From the NCBI GenBank assembly GCA_964581385.1, contig CAZOOK010000035.1, positions 1 through 56,453 on the forward strand: a stretch of DNA of 56,453 nucleotides. The letters are read 5' to 3'. Positions within the stretch are counted from its first letter, which is position 1, and every line of letters starts with the position of its first letter. The stretch comes from CAZOOK01 sp964581385 (GTDB taxonomy: Bacteria > Pseudomonadota > Gammaproteobacteria > Nevskiales > Nevskiaceae). Position numbers and translations under genes: made by a program. The notes under the pieces are model-generated. The model was not told the DNA's origin. It saw only the letters and a list, made by a program, of their open reading frames with translations, and did no database searches. Below, one piece after another: positions 8,337 to 17,235 of this stretch.

Positions 8337-10184
8337 CTATCTTTCGAAGCTGTGAGACAGCAACACGCTGCCGCCGTCGGTGATGTCGAGCTTGGTTTCC
8401 AACGGTTGCGAGCTGCCGTTGTTGATGCTGATGCTATGCGTGCCCGGCGAAAGCTCCAGCCGCGTCACCGGCGGGCTCGTCCCGCGCACGGTGCCGTCGA
8501 CGGAAACGTAACCCGCGGGTCGGATGTCCAACAGCAGGTAGCCGTGAGGCGCAGCTCGCCGGTGGCGCTTGGGGCGCGGCTCTGCGGCGGAGTCGCTCGT
8601 GGCCGCAACGGAGTTCTGGGCGGGCGGCTGCGCCGCGCGGTCGCCGGCCGCGCTTGACGTGTCTGCGGCTCCGCGCGGGTTTTCGGCGTGAGTGGCTGCT
8701 GGCTCATCGGGCAGCGCCGGAGCGGCGGTTGTAACTTGCCCTGCGGATTGCGCAGTGGATGGAGCCGCCTCGCGGTTGCCGATGCCGTCATGGGGCGCGA
8801 CAGGCACAGGCTCGTTGCGTTGGTCAGTTGCCGGACGTGCCTGGGCAAAGGACGGTACCGCGCTGTCGGCGGGAACGGCGCGCCCACTTGCCGGCGCCCC
8901 TGCCGGGATGTCCTGGCTGATGCTCGGACTGAGTGCAGGCCCCAGGTAAAAGACGCTGAGCAGCACGGCGGCGAGACCGAGGACCGCTACCCATTTGCCG
9001 CCGTTGCCCGCGCGCCGCGGCGTAACCGCGTGCGCTGCGCTCAGCTCGGCGCCGACTGACGGCGGCGGGAAGACGAAGCCGCCACCACCATTATCGTTGT
9101 CGTCTGGCGTCGGCATCGGCCCGAGCTCCAGAATTAATGGAGGAGCCGGCTCGGACGCGGTGGCCTTAGGTCGAGTTGCGTGCGGCTGCGGCACGGTGTG
9201 AGCCCCACGGGGGAACGGCGCCTCGGGTGCCACGGTAGCGCCTGGCGGGGAAGCTGCGGCGGCCGTCGTCGCATACATTTCCGGCCTCCAGTTCAGCAGC
9301 TCGCGCAGTTCGGCGATGCTCTGCGGTCGATCCTCCGCGTGCACCGTCAGGCCGAAATCGATCGCCCGCAGGAAGTCGCGCGTGTAACCCATCAACTCGC
9401 GGCGCCGATGCAGCGGGACATAGTTGTCCGAGATCGCGCGCGTCGCTGCCGCTGGCGGCGCTTTGCCGGTGATCATGTAATGCAACATTGCGCAAACCGC
9501 GTATACGTCGGACCAGGGCCCCTGGCGCGAGGCCAACTCTTCGGAGTATTGCTCCACCGGCGCATAGCCCGGCTTGACAATCGCCGCGACCTTGCCGCCA
9601 CGGTCGTCAGCGATGAAGCGCGCGGCGCCGAAGTCCACCAGCACCGGCGCGCCGTTTTTCTGAATCACGATATTGTCGGGCGAGATGTCGCGGTAGAACA
9701 CGTTACCGCGGTGCAGCGTCTCCAGTGCATTCAGCAGCGGCGATAGCAGCGCGCGGATCCAACTTTCGTTGATGATCTCCGGCTCGCGCCTGACCAGCGT
9801 CCTCAGCGTCTCGCCCTCGTAGAACGGCGTGGCCATGTAGGCCGTCTGGTTCTCTTCCCAGAAGCGGAACACGCGGATCAGCGCCGGGTGGTCGAACTGC
9901 GCGAGCAGTCGCGCCTCGTTGATGAAGCTGTGCAGGCCCGCTTCGAACGTGTTCCGGTCCTGCTCGCTGCGCACCGCGATAGTATTGTCGCCGGCGCGCT
10001 GGGCCAGAGAGGCGGGCAGGTATTCCTTCACCGCGACACTGCGCATCAGCGAGTGATCATAGGCCAGGTAGACGATGCCGAATCCGCCCGCACCGACCCA
10101 ACGCTGGATCTCGAACTCGCCGACGCGTGCGCCGGGAGGCAGGATATCGTCGGTGGTGGGTCTTTGAACGTCCTGTATGCTCAA
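8337..10184 (-). CDS. Transmembrane Ser/Thr protein kinase with C-terminal PEGA domain
   Basis: A 615-residue Hanks-type kinase. The kinase domain is at about residues 25-290: glycine loop GAGGFGIVYLAYD, ATP lysine in VAVKEYLP, alpha-C Glu in INEARLLAQFDHP, catalytic loop YRDISPDNIVI (HRD changed to YRD, with Ser in place of the usual Lys), and metal site DFGAARF. It is followed by a Pro/Ala-rich linker, one membrane helix near residues 395-417 (WVAVLGLAAVLLSVFYLGP), a second disordered stretch, and a PEGA-like domain (GYLLLDIRPAGYVSVDGTVRG) at the C-terminus, presumably periplasmic. It thus looks like a sensor kinase that reads the periplasm. No phosphatase or FHA partner lies nearby. It is divergent from the transporter gene. 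Confidence 0.88.
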   Translation of the reverse strand: MSIQDVQRPTTDDILPPGARVGEFEIQRWVGAGGFGIVYLAYDHSLMRSVAVKEYLPASLAQRAGDNTIAVRSEQDRNTFEAGLHSFINEARLLAQFDHPALIRVFRFWEENQTAYMATPFYEGETLRTLVRREPEIINESWIRALLSPLLNALETLHRGNVFYRDISPDNIVIQKNGAPVLVDFGAARFIADDRGGKVAAIVKPGYAPVEQYSEELASRQGPWSDVYAVCAMLHYMITGKAPPAAATRAISDNYVPLHRRRELMGYTRDFLRAIDFGLTVHAEDRPQSIAELRELLNWRPEMYATTAAAASPPGATVAPEAPFPRGAHTVPQPHATRPKATASEPAPPLILELGPMPTPDDNDNGGGGFVFPPPSVGAELSAAHAVTPRRAGNGGKWVAVLGLAAVLLSVFYLGPALSPSISQDIPAGAPASGRAVPADSAVPSFAQARPATDQRNEPVPVAPHDGIGNREAAPSTAQSAGQVTTAAPALPDEPAATHAENPRGAADTSSAAGDRAAQPPAQNSVAATSDSAAEPRPKRHRRAAPHGYLLLDIRPAGYVSVDGTVRGTSPPVTRLELSPGTHSISINNGSSQPLETKLDITDGGSVLLSHSFER

Positions 10185-10453
10185 ACGGGCCTCCTAGATG
10201 CACACGCGATGCGTCGCCCGCTAGCCATCAGGCGCTCCGCCGGGGCGTCACTAGTAAGGCAGCCGTGGCGGCGGGAAGTTCGACGGAGTGTGTCACCGGC
10301 ATCATTTTTTTGCGGGCGCGCTTCGGAATCTGGTCCGCCGCCCCCCGTTACAAACCCCTTCCCTCCCCGGCTTCACTTATTGCACGGTGTACCGATAAGG
10401 GCGTGTTACTGGTCCTAAACATTGATCGGACGTCCGCGTAAACTTCGGGCGCC

Positions 10454-11497
10454 ATGCGCTGGACACAAGAATCGAGACCGCCCGGAATTGCTGCCGCACT
10501 CGGCGCCGCCTTGCTGTTTGGCGCCGGAACGCCGCTCGCCAAAATCCTGCTGGGTCGAATCGATCCCTGGTTCCTCGCTGGGCTTCTGTACCTCGGGTCT
10601 GGAATCGGCCTGACGCTTTATCGATGGCTGAGACGCGCGGAGCGGGTTCGATTGCCGACGCAGGAGCTGCCGTGGCTAGCGGCTGCCATTGTCGCGGGCG
10701 GGGTCGTCGGTCCGGTCCTGCTGATGCTCGGATTGAATGCGATGCCCGCGTCCGGTGCGTCCTTGCTGCTCAATGCCGAGAGCGTGTTCACTGCGCTGCT
10801 GGCGTGGTTCGTCTTCAAGGAGAATTTCGATCGCCGCATCGCGCTCGGCATGCTCGCGATCGTTGCCGGCGCCGTGGTGCTAAACGTATCGGATCAGCCT
10901 CGCTTCGCCACGCTATGGCCGGCGCTGGCGGTGCTGGGCGCCTGCCTGGCGTGGGGCGTCGACAACAATCTGACGCGGAAGGTATCGCTCGGCGATGCAA
11001 CCTGGATCGCATCGGTCAAAGGGTTGGTGGCTGGTACAGTGAATCTAGCGATCGCCTTTGCGATGCGCCCGGCGCTACCTTCGGTTATCAGTGCCGTCGA
11101 GGCAATGATTGTTGGCCTGCTGGCTTACGGCATCAGCTTGACCTTGTTCGTGGTGGCGCTGCGGCATCTGGGCGCCGCCCGCACCAGCGCTTACTTCTCG
11201 ATTGCGCCTTTTTTTGGAGCGCTGCTGGCGTTCCTGATGGGCGAACCCCTCACCGGGCAGATCGTGGCGGCCAGTGCCCTGATGGCGATCGGCATCGCGC
11301 TGCACTTGACCGAACGTCACGAACATCTGCACACGCATGAGCCCGTGGAACACGAGCACGAGCACATCCATGACGCTCACCACGAACATGCTGAGCCGGA
11401 GGCGGCGGGTGTTCGCCATAGTCATAGTCATCGCCACGCGCCACTGACTCACTCGCACGTTCATTTCCCAGATGCGCACCACCAGCATCCTCACTGA
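10454..11497 (+). CDS. EamA/DMT-family transporter with a histidine-rich C-terminal tail
   Basis: A 347-residue protein. Residues 1 to about 283 form two EamA halves of five membrane helices each (start: AAALGAALLFGAGTPLAKIL), the fold of drug/metabolite transporters. The last 64 residues contain 23 His, many in HxH and HEHEH runs, a tail not normal for this family but typical of Zn/Ni/Co/Cu handling proteins. I infer a metal or metal-chelate exporter, or metal-gated activity. ATG 10454 is the first in frame. It is followed after 18 bp by a methyltransferase on the same strand, so the two probably share a transcript. Confidence 0.85.
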   Translation: MRWTQESRPPGIAAALGAALLFGAGTPLAKILLGRIDPWFLAGLLYLGSGIGLTLYRWLRRAERVRLPTQELPWLAAAIVAGGVVGPVLLMLGLNAMPASGASLLLNAESVFTALLAWFVFKENFDRRIALGMLAIVAGAVVLNVSDQPRFATLWPALAVLGACLAWGVDNNLTRKVSLGDATWIASVKGLVAGTVNLAIAFAMRPALPSVISAVEAMIVGLLAYGISLTLFVVALRHLGAARTSAYFSIAPFFGALLAFLMGEPLTGQIVAASALMAIGIALHLTERHEHLHTHEPVEHEHEHIHDAHHEHAEPEAAGVRHSHSHRHAPLTHSHVHFPDAHHQHPH

Positions 11498-11515
11498 TCC
11501 TTAGACGAAGGCTTC

Positions 11516-12151
11516 GTGAGTAACAACTTGCACAACCATTGGGAATCGGTTTACCAGCAAAAAGCGGCGGATACCGTCAGCTGGTATCGCCCGCATCTGG
11601 AGCGTTCACTCGACTTCATCGGCCGTGCGCAGCTGGTGCCGGACGATCCGCTAATCGACGTCGGCGGCGGGACTTCGACGCTGGTTGATGATCTGCTGGA
11701 TCGGGGCCATCGTGACGTCACGGTCCTCGATCTCTCCGAGGCCGCGCTGGGGCAGGCCCGATTGCGACTCGGGGCGCGTGCTGATCAGGTCCGGTGGCTG
11801 CAGGCCGATGTCACTCGCTTTACTTTCGATGTCGACGCTTATGGCTTCTGGCATGACCGTGCCGTTTTTCATTTTCTGACCGACGCAGAGGCACGGGGTC
11901 GGTACGCGTCGGCGGTACGCAGGGCTTTGAGACCAGGCGGTCATTTGTTGGTCGCCACCTTCAGCCTTGACGGCCCCGCGCGCTGCAGTGGCTTGCCGGT
12001 AATGCGCCATAGTGCCGAGACACTGAAAGCCGAATTCGAGAATGGATTCACCTGGATCGATAGCGCCGAGGAACGCCATGTCACACCTTCGGCTGCGAAC
12101 CAGTCGTTTGTCTACGGTTACTTCCAGCGAAATAGCAAATCTGGTATCTGA
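11516..12151 (+). CDS. Class I SAM-dependent methyltransferase
   Basis: A 211-residue Rossmann methyltransferase: motif I LIDVGGGTSTLVDDLLDRGH, motif II acidic end VTVLDLSEAAL, motif III WLQADVTRF, and a post-motif HDRAVFHFLTD. The N-terminal HWESVYQQKAADTVSWYRPH pattern is common to a widespread group of small bacterial methyltransferases related to thiopurine/tellurite-type enzymes; the substrate is unknown. The start codon is GTG 11516, with a weak GAAGG before it. It probably forms an operon with the His-tailed transporter, which could mean methylation and export of the same compound (inference). Confidence 0.85.
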   Translation: MSNNLHNHWESVYQQKAADTVSWYRPHLERSLDFIGRAQLVPDDPLIDVGGGTSTLVDDLLDRGHRDVTVLDLSEAALGQARLRLGARADQVRWLQADVTRFTFDVDAYGFWHDRAVFHFLTDAEARGRYASAVRRALRPGGHLLVATFSLDGPARCSGLPVMRHSAETLKAEFENGFTWIDSAEERHVTPSAANQSFVYGYFQRNSKSGI

Positions 12152-12207
12152 AGAACTCACCTTCCACGGCACAGGGGTTCGTGATCGGCACTAAGCGCGG
12201 AGTTGAT

Positions 12208-13356
12208 TCACCCTGAATTCGTGTGGTCATTGTCAGGTGTTGAGCAGCCAGCACATTGCGCAGCGGCGAGCGCGCCCATGAGGCAGCAGGTAGCGTCCAC
12301 GCGGATCGGTGCAAACCCGCTTCCTGGCGCGCGCATGCCAACGACCTGGCCATGGAACACTCGAGCCGCGGCACCGATGATCTGCCCTCGGTCCGCGAAG
12401 AAGCGAACGTCGTACTTCCATTCCCTGCCGTTGCGATCAATCACCGGATGCGGTGCATAGCGTTGGGCCAGATAGGCGGCGGCTGGCAGTTCGGCCAGCT
12501 TGCGGCGGCTGATACTCCTGCCGACATAGACGCCCCGGCTGGCAAAACCGGAGGCCGGTTTGAACACCCAATCACCACGGTCGGCGTACCACGCTTCCAT
12601 CGTCCGAGCACTCATGGGCAGCGTCTCGGCGATGCGAAACGAAAGCGCCGTCGCTTCGTCTCGTGCGAGCTCCGGCTCCTTCGACCATTCCACGAAGCGA
12701 CGCTTGTCGGCGATAGCCCGATAGGCGTCCGGCGACGGAGCAAGGATGGTGGAACCCTCAATAACGGCTTGGCGCACCGGCGCGTGGGCAGGCTCGCTCA
12801 ACAAGAAGTCCGTACTGCGCCAGTACACCCGGTCCACTGGCTGGTCGGCGAAGCGCAATCGTCCGTCCCTAAAAGTCAGTTGAGCGGCATCGACGACGAG
12901 GACGTCGCGGGCAAATGGTCGCAGAAGGTCTGCGAGTGCGTGCATCTCGGAAAGCAACGGCTGCGACGCAAGGTGATCATCGACGATTGCAACGACGCCT
13001 GTTTTCTCCCGGTCGAGGCCTAGCAAGTCGTGCCGGAACAACTCCGGCAGTCGTTCTTCCAGCAAACCGTGCTCCCAGTCCGCGCAGCAGTCGTTTCCAT
13101 TGCGCGCTGCTTGCATTGCAGTGAGAACGCCGCCGGCATTGGTATTCACCTCAATGAGGACAGGTCCGTCAGGTGTCGGGTGAACGTCGTAGCTGAGCAA
13201 TAGCGGCCGTGAGTCGGCCAGCGGATTAGTGGCAACGATTCGCGTCCATAGGGTCTGTATCCCATTCGCGACGAGCTTCAACGCCAAAGTCGAAACAGGG
13301 ACGGGCCGCTCAAGTACTGGCAGACCGAAAGGGCTAGCGGACATTTCGGAGCTCAT
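12208..13356 (-). CDS. ATP-grasp-like protein with unusual motif order
   Basis: About 382 residues. ATP-grasp features are visible but in an unexpected order. An E-x-N metal/ATP motif with a following glycine turn (VLIEVNTNAGG) sits near residue 70. The lysine-bearing loop WVFKPASGFASRGVYVG and the segment EWKYDVRFFADRG lie in the C-terminal third. In ordinary ATP-grasp ligases (glutathione synthase, D-Ala ligase) E-x-N comes last. The region between (TGVVAIVDDHLASQPLLSEM, DRVYWRSTDFLL) looks like a pre-ATP-grasp Rossmann part. I infer a permuted or composite ligase; substrates are unknown. ATG 13356 (MSSEMSASPFG) is preceded by GAGGTGG; an earlier in-frame start at 13443 exists. Confidence 0.6.
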   Translation of the reverse strand: MSSEMSASPFGLPVLERPVPVSTLALKLVANGIQTLWTRIVATNPLADSRPLLLSYDVHPTPDGPVLIEVNTNAGGVLTAMQAARNGNDCCADWEHGLLEERLPELFRHDLLGLDREKTGVVAIVDDHLASQPLLSEMHALADLLRPFARDVLVVDAAQLTFRDGRLRFADQPVDRVYWRSTDFLLSEPAHAPVRQAVIEGSTILAPSPDAYRAIADKRRFVEWSKEPELARDEATALSFRIAETLPMSARTMEAWYADRGDWVFKPASGFASRGVYVGRSISRRKLAELPAAAYLAQRYAPHPVIDRNGREWKYDVRFFADRGQIIGAAARVFHGQVVGMRAPGSGFAPIRVDATCCLMGALAAAQCAGCSTPDNDHTNSG

Positions 13357-13397
13357 GGCCGTGGATACCACCTCTGTCTTGTGCTTATCCAAGGTTG

Positions 13398-13682
13398 TCA
13401 CAACACAAGAGGTCGTACGGATTTTCCGGGACGGCAGACGCACTCATGCTGAAGTCCCTCCGTTTTCAGCGCGTGCAGACACTGGCGAGGCCACCCGCCG
13501 GTCACCAGCGCTCGCTGGGAATCGCGTCCCACCTGGATTCCGCTGTTGTGCTCGGTGTCCCATACACGCAGCTGCGAAAACAGTTCGACCGCGCGTTCGC
13601 GGGCGGACTGGCCTCGTAGCAAGCAGGCGATCGGAAAAGTATTTTCCGCCGCGAAGCGGATTATGCCGAGTCGGACTGGGCG
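13398..13682 (-). pseudogene. Relic of a TPM-domain (TLP18.3/Psb32/MOLO-1) gene
   Basis: In one minus-strand frame the residues IIRFAAENTFPIACLLRGQ, SARERAVELFSQLRVWDTEH and NSG read like the core of small TPM_phosphatase proteins. In those, a RERA.E.F..LRVWDTE..NGVLIY pattern is diagnostic. Immediately after NSG the similarity stops: the expected hydrophobic LIYxLLAD strand is absent and the frame drifts into unrelated residues. The upstream half is missing too. It lies between the ATP-grasp and copper ATPase genes. Confidence 0.5.
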
Positions 13683-13752
13683 TGGCGGGTGTCTGGAAAT
13701 TCACTTTGGAGTCGGTCGGCTGGTTCGAGCGCTTGAAGGAATCGTGGGCATG

Positions 13753-16149
13753 TCAAAGCTTCGCGGAGCGCAGCCGTAGCGCATTGCCAATGACGGACAC
13801 CGAACTCAGACTCATCGCCGCGCTGGCAATGATCGGCGACAGCAGCAGCCCAGTGAACGGATACAGCACGCCCGCCGCGATCGGAACGCCCAGCGCGTTG
13901 TAGACAAAGGCCAGAAACAGGTTCTGGCGGATGTTGGTCATCGTCCGATGCGACAGCGTCACGGCTTTGGACAGTCCGCGCAGGTCACCCTTTAGCAGGG
14001 TCACGCCCGCGGACTGCATCGCCACGTCCGTGCCGGTGCCCATCGCGATCCCGACCTGCGCTTGGGCCAGTGCCGGCGCATCGTTGACGCCGTCACCGGC
14101 CATGGCAACGATGCGGCCTTGCGACTGCAAGCGCTTCACCACAGCCGCCTTATCGGCGGGCAGCACATCCGCCACCACCTCGTCCATTCCTAGTGTGTCG
14201 CCGACCACCCTGGCGGTACGTGCGTTGTCGCCGGTGAGCATGATGATGCGGATGCCCTGCGCTTTGAGGGCGCGCACCGCGTCGGGTGTCGTCGCTTTGA
14301 TAGCGTCGGCAATCCCCAGTAAGCCGGCCGGCTTGCCATCGACGGCCACGAACACCGTCGTCTGACCGTTCGCGCGGTACTGCTCGGCTTGAAGCATCAG
14401 TTCGTCGGTAACCACGGCGTCTCGCTGCAGCAGGTGTGCGTTGCCCACCAGCACACGATGACCGTCGATCGTTCCCCAAACACCGAGCCCGGCATCCGAT
14501 TCAAAACTCTGCACGGCAGCCAACTGGATATTGCCGCGTGTCTTGGCCCCTTCGACAATCGCCCGCGCGAGCGGGTGCTCGCTCGACGATTCGGCCGACG
14601 CGGCGTAACGCAACAGGTCCGCTTCACTGGTGCCGGACAAAGGCACAACGGCCTGCAGGCTCGGCTTGCCTTCGGTGAGCGTTCCGGTCTTATCGACCAC
14701 CAGCGTGTCAATTTTTTCGAGTGTCTCCAGCGCGGCAGCATCCTTGATCAACACGCCTTCGTGCGCGCCGCGACCGACGCCGACCATGATCGACATCGGC
14801 GTCGCCAGTCCCAGCGCACAGGGGCAGGCGATGATGAGCACGGACACGGCAACCACGAGGGCATGCGCGAGCGCCGGCGGCGGACCCCATACCGCCCACA
14901 CCGCCGCGGCAGTCAGCGCGATGGCAAGGACCGCAGGCACAAACCAGCTCGCCACCCGATCAGCGAGACGCTGCACCGGTGCGCGTGAGCGCTGCGCTTC
15001 CGCCACCATGTGCACGATCTGCGACAGCGTCGTGTCGGCGCCAACGCGTTCGGCCTGCACGATCAAACTTCCGGAGCCATTCAATGTGCCGCCGGTGACG
15101 CCGTCACCGACTTTCTTGTGCACTGGATCGGGTTCGCCGGTGAGCATCGATTCGTCGATGTGGCTGGTGCCATCCGCCACTTTGGCATCGACCGGGATTT
15201 TTTCACCGGGACGTACGCGCAGACGGTCACCGACTTGCACGTCGTCGAGCGTGATGTCGGCTTCGACGCCTTGTGCGTCGAGCCGATGCGCGATCTTGGG
15301 TGCGAGCTGGAGCAGCGAGCGGATTGCGCTGGAGGTTTGCGAGCGCGCACGCAACTCCATTACCTGACCCAGCAGCACGAGCGTGACGATCACGGCCGCA
15401 GCTTCGAAATAGAGCGAGGGCGCGCCGCTGGCCAGCTTGAACGAAGCCGGCAGCACATCCGGCAGCAGCAGCGCCATGACCGAGAACAGCCACGCGGCGC
15501 CGGTGCCCAGCGCGATCAGACTGAACATGTTGAGGCTGCGATTGACGACCGATTGCCAGCCGCGCACGAAAAACACGCCGCCGCCCCACAGCACCACCGG
15601 GGTGGCCAGCGTAAGTTCCGCCCAACTGGCAACGTCATGTCCTAACAATCGCATCGGGTCCAGCGACGGTACCGCCTCGCCGACCAGCGCCCACAACAGC
15701 GGGACGGTCATCGCGGCCGAGATCCAGAAGCGCCGCGTCATGCTGCGCAACTCGGCGCTTTCTCCCGCGTCGCCCGTTGCGTTCAAGGGCTCCAGCGTCA
15801 TTCCGCAAATCGGGCAGTTGCCCGGCGCGGCCTGCCGTACCTGCGGATGCATGGGACAGGTGTAAATGATTCCCGTGGGGACCTTTGCACTGGCTACCGG
15901 CTTTGCGTTGGCCACTGATGTACCGGGCTGCAGGTAGCGCCCTGGATCGGACGTGAATTTGCTCTCACAGCGATCACTGCAGAAATAGTAAATCGTCCCC
16001 TGGTGATCATGGTGCCGCGCGGTCGTCGGATCGACCGTCATCCCGCACACCGGGTCGCGTGCGCTGCTTGCGGACGCCGCACCGTGATGATGCTCATGCC
16101 CGGCGTGAGGCGCGCCGGGTCCTGGCTCGTGCGCAGTTTTCAATTCCAT
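13753..16149 (-). CDS. copA: Copper/heavy-metal translocating P1B-type ATPase
   Basis: A 798-residue inner membrane metal exporter. There is no classical CxxC HMA domain. Instead the N-terminus carries a His-rich stretch, a YHS domain (about 31-73: RDPVCGMTVD ... YYFCSDRCESKF) and a heavy-metal-binding module (about 96-121: YTCPMHPQVRQAAPGNCPIC). The P-type core follows: actuator TGEP (337-340), transmembrane CPC (442-444), phosphorylation site DKTGT (486-490), and hinge TGDN and GDGVNDAPAL further on. This architecture is typical of Cu(I)-exporting CopA-like pumps. GGAG lies 7 nt before ATG 16149. It is the second gene of a merR-copA operon, 31 bp after the merR stop. Confidence 0.93.
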   Translation of the reverse strand: MELKTAHEPGPGAPHAGHEHHHGAASASSARDPVCGMTVDPTTARHHDHQGTIYYFCSDRCESKFTSDPGRYLQPGTSVANAKPVASAKVPTGIIYTCPMHPQVRQAAPGNCPICGMTLEPLNATGDAGESAELRSMTRRFWISAAMTVPLLWALVGEAVPSLDPMRLLGHDVASWAELTLATPVVLWGGGVFFVRGWQSVVNRSLNMFSLIALGTGAAWLFSVMALLLPDVLPASFKLASGAPSLYFEAAAVIVTLVLLGQVMELRARSQTSSAIRSLLQLAPKIAHRLDAQGVEADITLDDVQVGDRLRVRPGEKIPVDAKVADGTSHIDESMLTGEPDPVHKKVGDGVTGGTLNGSGSLIVQAERVGADTTLSQIVHMVAEAQRSRAPVQRLADRVASWFVPAVLAIALTAAAVWAVWGPPPALAHALVVAVSVLIIACPCALGLATPMSIMVGVGRGAHEGVLIKDAAALETLEKIDTLVVDKTGTLTEGKPSLQAVVPLSGTSEADLLRYAASAESSSEHPLARAIVEGAKTRGNIQLAAVQSFESDAGLGVWGTIDGHRVLVGNAHLLQRDAVVTDELMLQAEQYRANGQTTVFVAVDGKPAGLLGIADAIKATTPDAVRALKAQGIRIIMLTGDNARTARVVGDTLGMDEVVADVLPADKAAVVKRLQSQGRIVAMAGDGVNDAPALAQAQVGIAMGTGTDVAMQSAGVTLLKGDLRGLSKAVTLSHRTMTNIRQNLFLAFVYNALGVPIAAGVLYPFTGLLLSPIIASAAMSLSSVSVIGNALRLRSAKL

Positions 16150-16180
16150 TGCGTAACTCCATCAACATTGCATCCGTGGT

Positions 16181-16582
16181 TCATGACTTGTTGTCGTTCA
16201 GCGCGGATAGAATGGGGCAGTTCTCGGCACGACCGTGTCCAGGACAGGTCTTGATGAGCTGCGATAGGCCATCCCGGATGCGACTCAATTCCACAATCCG
16301 TGTTTCGACGTCGGCCAGTTTCAGTTCGGCAGAGCGCTTGACCGCAGCAACGTTGCGCTTACCGCTCAGCGACAGCAGTTCGGCGATTTCCTCCAGCGTG
16401 AAACCCAGTGCTTTGGCGCGGCGAATAAAGCGCAGGCGCTGAACCGTGTCTTCGGGATACTGGCGATAGCCGGACGGTCGCCGCGGCGGCTCGGCGATGA
16501 GATGTGCGCGCTCGTAGTAGCGGATCGTGTCGATCGGCACTTCCGCGCGCCTGGCGAGCTGGCTGATGGTCAGGCTCTGCAT
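16181..16582 (-). CDS. MerR-family metal-responsive regulator (CueR-like)
   Basis: About 133 residues. An N-terminal winged helix (SLTISQLARRAEVPIDTIRY then YERAHLIAEP) is followed by the long dimerisation helix. The C-terminal metal loop is C-P-G-H-G-R-A-E-N-C-P, with two Cys (TCPGHGRAENCPI). This spacing is seen in Cu(I)/Ag/Au and other heavy-metal MerR proteins. ATG 16582 (MQSLTISQLA) is the family-consistent start; the longer frame to 16645 would run through the promoter. It lies directly upstream of copA and downstream of a MerR-type promoter, so it very likely activates its own operon when metal binds. Confidence 0.9.
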   Translation of the reverse strand: MQSLTISQLARRAEVPIDTIRYYERAHLIAEPPRRPSGYRQYPEDTVQRLRFIRRAKALGFTLEEIAELLSLSGKRNVAAVKRSAELKLADVETRIVELSRIRDGLSQLIKTCPGHGRAENCPILSALNDNKS

Positions 16583-16610
16583 CGTGAAACCCTCTGAAGC
16601 GGAACGTGGC

Positions 16611-16646
16611 TCCACTCTAAACCCTGGACACAGGTCCAGAGTCAAG
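16611..16646 (-). promoter_or_regulatory. MerR-type promoter/operator of merR-copA
   Basis: On the minus strand a -35 TTGACT is followed by the dyad CTCTGGACCTGTGTCCAGGG and then TTTAGAGT as the -10 region. The spacing between -35 and -10 is about 19-20 bp, longer than the optimum 17 and diagnostic for MerR activators, which untwist the DNA. The dyad sits exactly in the spacer. It is 29 bp before the merR start. Confidence 0.8.
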
Positions 16647-16684
16647 CGGTCCGACTTCAGTGACCTGGTAAACCGGTTGTTTTC

Positions 16685-16975
16685 ATGGAACCACAGACTC
16701 TGCGCGAGCGTATTGGCAGCGGTGGCAACGTCCTCATCGTCGACGTTCGATCAGCGGAGGAATTCGCGGCGGGTCACGTTGAGGGGGCAACCAACATTCC
16801 AGCTGACCAGTTGGACGCACGAACCAACGAACTTCCCAAAGATACCACCATAGTTACTGTCTGCAATCATGGTGGTCCGCGATCGTGCTACGCCGCCGAA
16901 CGGCTGCGCGCTCTGGGCTATGAGAAAGCACTGCCGCTGTGTGGCGGTACTCATGGATGGGTTGAAGACAAATAG
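16685..16975 (+). CDS. Single-domain rhodanese-like protein
   Basis: A 96-residue cytoplasmic protein consisting of one rhodanese (sulfurtransferase) domain: VLIVDVRSAEEFAAGHVEGA and the active-site loop VCNHGGPRSCYAAERL, with the catalytic Cys followed by NHGGPRS. Final strand motif: GGTHGWVEDK. Such domains transfer sulfane sulfur or handle thiols. It is divergent from merR-copA, with its start 39 bp from the MerR promoter, so it could respond to the same metal stress (inference). No clear Shine-Dalgarno is seen. Confidence 0.85.
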   Translation: MEPQTLRERIGSGGNVLIVDVRSAEEFAAGHVEGATNIPADQLDARTNELPKDTTIVTVCNHGGPRSCYAAERLRALGYEKALPLCGGTHGWVEDK

Positions 16976-17235
16976 TTAGTCGCCGCGCTGCCATCATGAC
17001 GACGCCCTGTCCTGTTGGGCTTAGCGTTTACGACCTCATTAAACATGGGGACGAACCGGCCCGTCGGGTGGTTTCCGTCGAAATTTGAAGTGACGCCATC
17101 TCCGGATGAAAGCCTATTGATCGTTGTGCTACCGGGACATCAATAACCGCCATTCAAGACAAAATGCAGGTTCTCGAAGCTGTGGATGGCGAATTCGTAA
17201 TCAAGCTGGTTTTTCTTGGCGCCCCGATGGCGTTG

